Assembly (NCBI GenBank): GCA_023432075.1
Contig: JAEYVD010000859.1
Location: 1 to 6,520 of the forward strand
Reading direction: 5' to 3'
DNA length: 6,520 bases
DNA from: Pseudomonadota bacterium
GTDB lineage: Bacteria; Pseudomonadota; Gammaproteobacteria; Burkholderiales; Burkholderiaceae_B
The notes under the pieces were generated by a model. It had not been told where the DNA came from. It did not search any database and was given only the letters and a program-made list of their open reading frames with translations. The translations under genes were made by a program, and so were the position numbers. Position 1 is the stretch's first letter, and every line of letters begins with the position of its first letter. Below, piece after piece: positions 5,172 through 6,520 of this stretch.

Positions 5172-6520
5172 GGCAAGAAGGACGACACCTTGCGCATGGC
5201 CTACGACCAGGCCCCGGAAAGTGTCGACCCGTACTTCAACAACGTGCGCATCGGCGTCATCATCGCGGCCAACGTGTGGGACACCCTGCTCTACCGCGAC
5301 CCGGTCACCAACGAGTACAAGGGCCAGCTCGCCAAGAGCTGGAAGCAGATCGATGACAAGACCATGGAATTCGAGCTGCGCGAGGGCGTCAAATTCCACA
5401 ACGGCGAGGAGTTCGACGCCGACTCGGTGGTCTACACGCTGAACTTCGTGGCCGACCCGAACAACAAGGCGGTCACGCAGCAGAACGTGTCCTGGATCGA
5501 CAAGGTCGAGAAGATCGACAAGTACAAGGTGCGCCTGACCACCAAGGAGCCCTTCCCCGGCGCCAAGGAATACCTGTCCACCACGGCCGCCATCCACCCC
5601 GCCAAGTACTACCAGGAAGTCGGCCCCAAGGGCATGAACGCCAAGCCCGTGGGCTCCGGTCCGTACAAGGTCGTGGACTATCAGCCCGGCAAGTCCATCA
5701 CGCTGGAACGCAACGCCGACTACTTCAAGGATTCGCCCAAGGCGCAGCCCAAGATCGGCAAGGTGGTCATCCGCTTCATCCCCGACCGCCAGACGCAGAT
5801 GGCCGAGGTGATCTCCGGCGGCGAAGATCTGATCATGAGCGTGCCCAAGGACCAGGCCGAACAGCTGGGCGGCATGCCGAACCTGCAGATGGTGACCGGC
5901 AACACCATGCGCATCGTGTTCATGCAGATGAACATCCTGGAAGGCACGCCCGCGCCGCAGCTGAAGGACGAGCGCGTGCGCCGCGCCATCATCCACGCAA
6001 TCGACCGCGAATCGATGCTCAAGAACATCGTGGGCGAAGGCGGCGGGCTCATCAACACCATCTGCACGCCGTCGCAGGTAGGCTGCACGCAGGAAGGCGC
6101 GCCGACCTACAAGTACGATCCCGCGCAGGCCAAGAAGCTGCTGGCCGAGGCGGGCTATCCCAACGGCTTTGACATCGACATCGTCGCGTACCGCGAACGC
6201 AACCAGACCGAAGCCATCATCAACTACCTGCAGGCCGTCGGCATCCGCGCCAAGCTCAATTTCCTGCAGTACGCCGCGATGCGCGACATGATCCGCGCCA
6301 ACAAGGCTTCGCTCACGCACCAGACCTGGGGCTCGAACCTGGTGAACGACGTGTCGGCGTCCACGCCGGTGTACTTCGCCTTCGGCAGCGACGACATCAC
6401 ACGCGACCCGAAGGTGCGCGACCTCCTGAAAAAGGGCGATACCACCATCGACAGCGATGCGCGCAAAGCGGCCTACAAGGAGGCGCTGGACATCATCGCG
6501 GAAAAGGCCTACGCGGTGCC
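5019..6520 (+). CDS. ABC transporter periplasmic substrate-binding protein, family 5 (peptide type), 3'-truncated
   Basis: This is the extracytoplasmic receptor of a dipeptide/oligopeptide-type ABC importer. The frame stays open from ATG 5019 to the window end: 500 codons plus two bases. The family usually runs to about 510-550 residues, so only the C-terminal tail is missing. Family marks are MAYDQAPESVDPYF at 60-73, NVWDTLLYRD at 85-94, the signature GVKFHNGEEFDADSVVYTL at 123-141, a GSGPYKVVDYQPG segment, RNADYF, and DERVRRAIIHAIDRE in the second lobe. Residues 1-51 are an export signal. It follows gntR by 23 bp with a strong ribosome binding site, so it is probably co-transcribed, with permease and ATPase genes expected just beyond. 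Family members bind peptides, glutathione, opines, nickel or sugars, so the ligand is open. Context with a cytoplasmic hydrolase and an aminotransferase favours a peptide-like or amino-acid-derived compound. Confidence 0.95.
   Translation, partial: MADSRFTPCCITLSRFTPAASALSLRRVTPLKALAAALVACAALASQPALAGKKDDTLRMAYDQAPESVDPYFNNVRIGVIIAANVWDTLLYRDPVTNEYKGQLAKSWKQIDDKTMEFELREGVKFHNGEEFDADSVVYTLNFVADPNNKAVTQQNVSWIDKVEKIDKYKVRLTTKEPFPGAKEYLSTTAAIHPAKYYQEVGPKGMNAKPVGSGPYKVVDYQPGKSITLERNADYFKDSPKAQPKIGKVVIRFIPDRQTQMAEVISGGEDLIMSVPKDQAEQLGGMPNLQMVTGNTMRIVFMQMNILEGTPAPQLKDERVRRAIIHAIDRESMLKNIVGEGGGLINTICTPSQVGCTQEGAPTYKYDPAQAKKLLAEAGYPNGFDIDIVAYRERNQTEAIINYLQAVGIRAKLNFLQYAAMRDMIRANKASLTHQTWGSNLVNDVSASTPVYFAFGSDDITRDPKVRDLLKKGDTTIDSDARKAAYKEALDIIAEKAYAV
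5030..5071 (+). repeat. 12-bp direct repeat in the signal-peptide n-region
   Basis: TCGCTTCACACC (5030-5041) and TCGCTTCACCCC (5060-5071) differ at one base and are exactly 30 bp apart, in frame. They encode SRFTP at residues 4-8 and 14-18. This suggests that a small internal duplication lengthened the leader. Confidence 0.5.

Noticed and set aside
5001..6320. Long minus-strand open frame (439 codons) opposite the binding-protein gene
   Set aside because: It is a shadow of the plus-strand gene, which has a strong ribosome binding site, a signal peptide and family motifs. The antisense product is a His/Val/Gly/Arg-rich string with no recognisable domain.
1..6520. tRNA, rRNA, CRISPR array, insertion sequence, phage or attachment sites
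   Set aside because: I saw no regularly spaced repeats, transposase or integrase motifs, or tRNA-like cloverleaf, and composition is even across the window. By eye I could miss a small RNA.

Overview
This is a GC-rich window with no sign of rearrangement or mobile DNA. The protein styles, strong GC bias at third codon positions and operon layout suggest a betaproteobacterium of the Alcaligenaceae (Achromobacter/Bordetella type). That is an inference from style, not from a match. It holds six protein-coding genes, two of them cut by the window edges. I saw no RNA genes, CRISPR arrays or insertion sequences.

Layout. Bases 1-537 (+) are the C-terminal part of a TetR-type regulator. It converges on an aldo/keto reductase (608-1618, -), and a perfect 22-bp inverted repeat lies between them. 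Upstream of the reductase, also on the minus strand, are a cytoplasmic serine hydrolase of the beta-lactamase/esterase fold (1766-2818) and a class V PLP aminotransferase (2841-4037). The last two are 22 bp apart and look like one transcript, read aminotransferase then hydrolase. A hairpin with a T6 tract (minus strand, 1743-1696) probably ends it before the reductase. Divergent from the aminotransferase are a GntR-family regulator with an FCD domain (4237-4995, +) and, 23 bp further on, the start of a family 5 ABC-transporter solute-binding protein (5019 to the window end, +).

How it may work together. The 199-bp divergent region carries three copies of the 8-mer TGTATACC, each centred on the palindrome GTATAC. 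One lies just before the aminotransferase start, one is in the middle, and one touches the GntR start codon. This looks like a GntR operator set controlling both arms. The likely regulon joins uptake of a peptide-like or amide-like compound (binding protein, with permeases and ATPases expected beyond the window) to cytoplasmic hydrolysis and then transamination. The substrate cannot be read from the sequence. The reductase and the TetR regulator may be a separate unit.

Most other long open frames are antisense shadows of these genes. The binding-protein gene is easy to miss because it has no stop codon inside the window.
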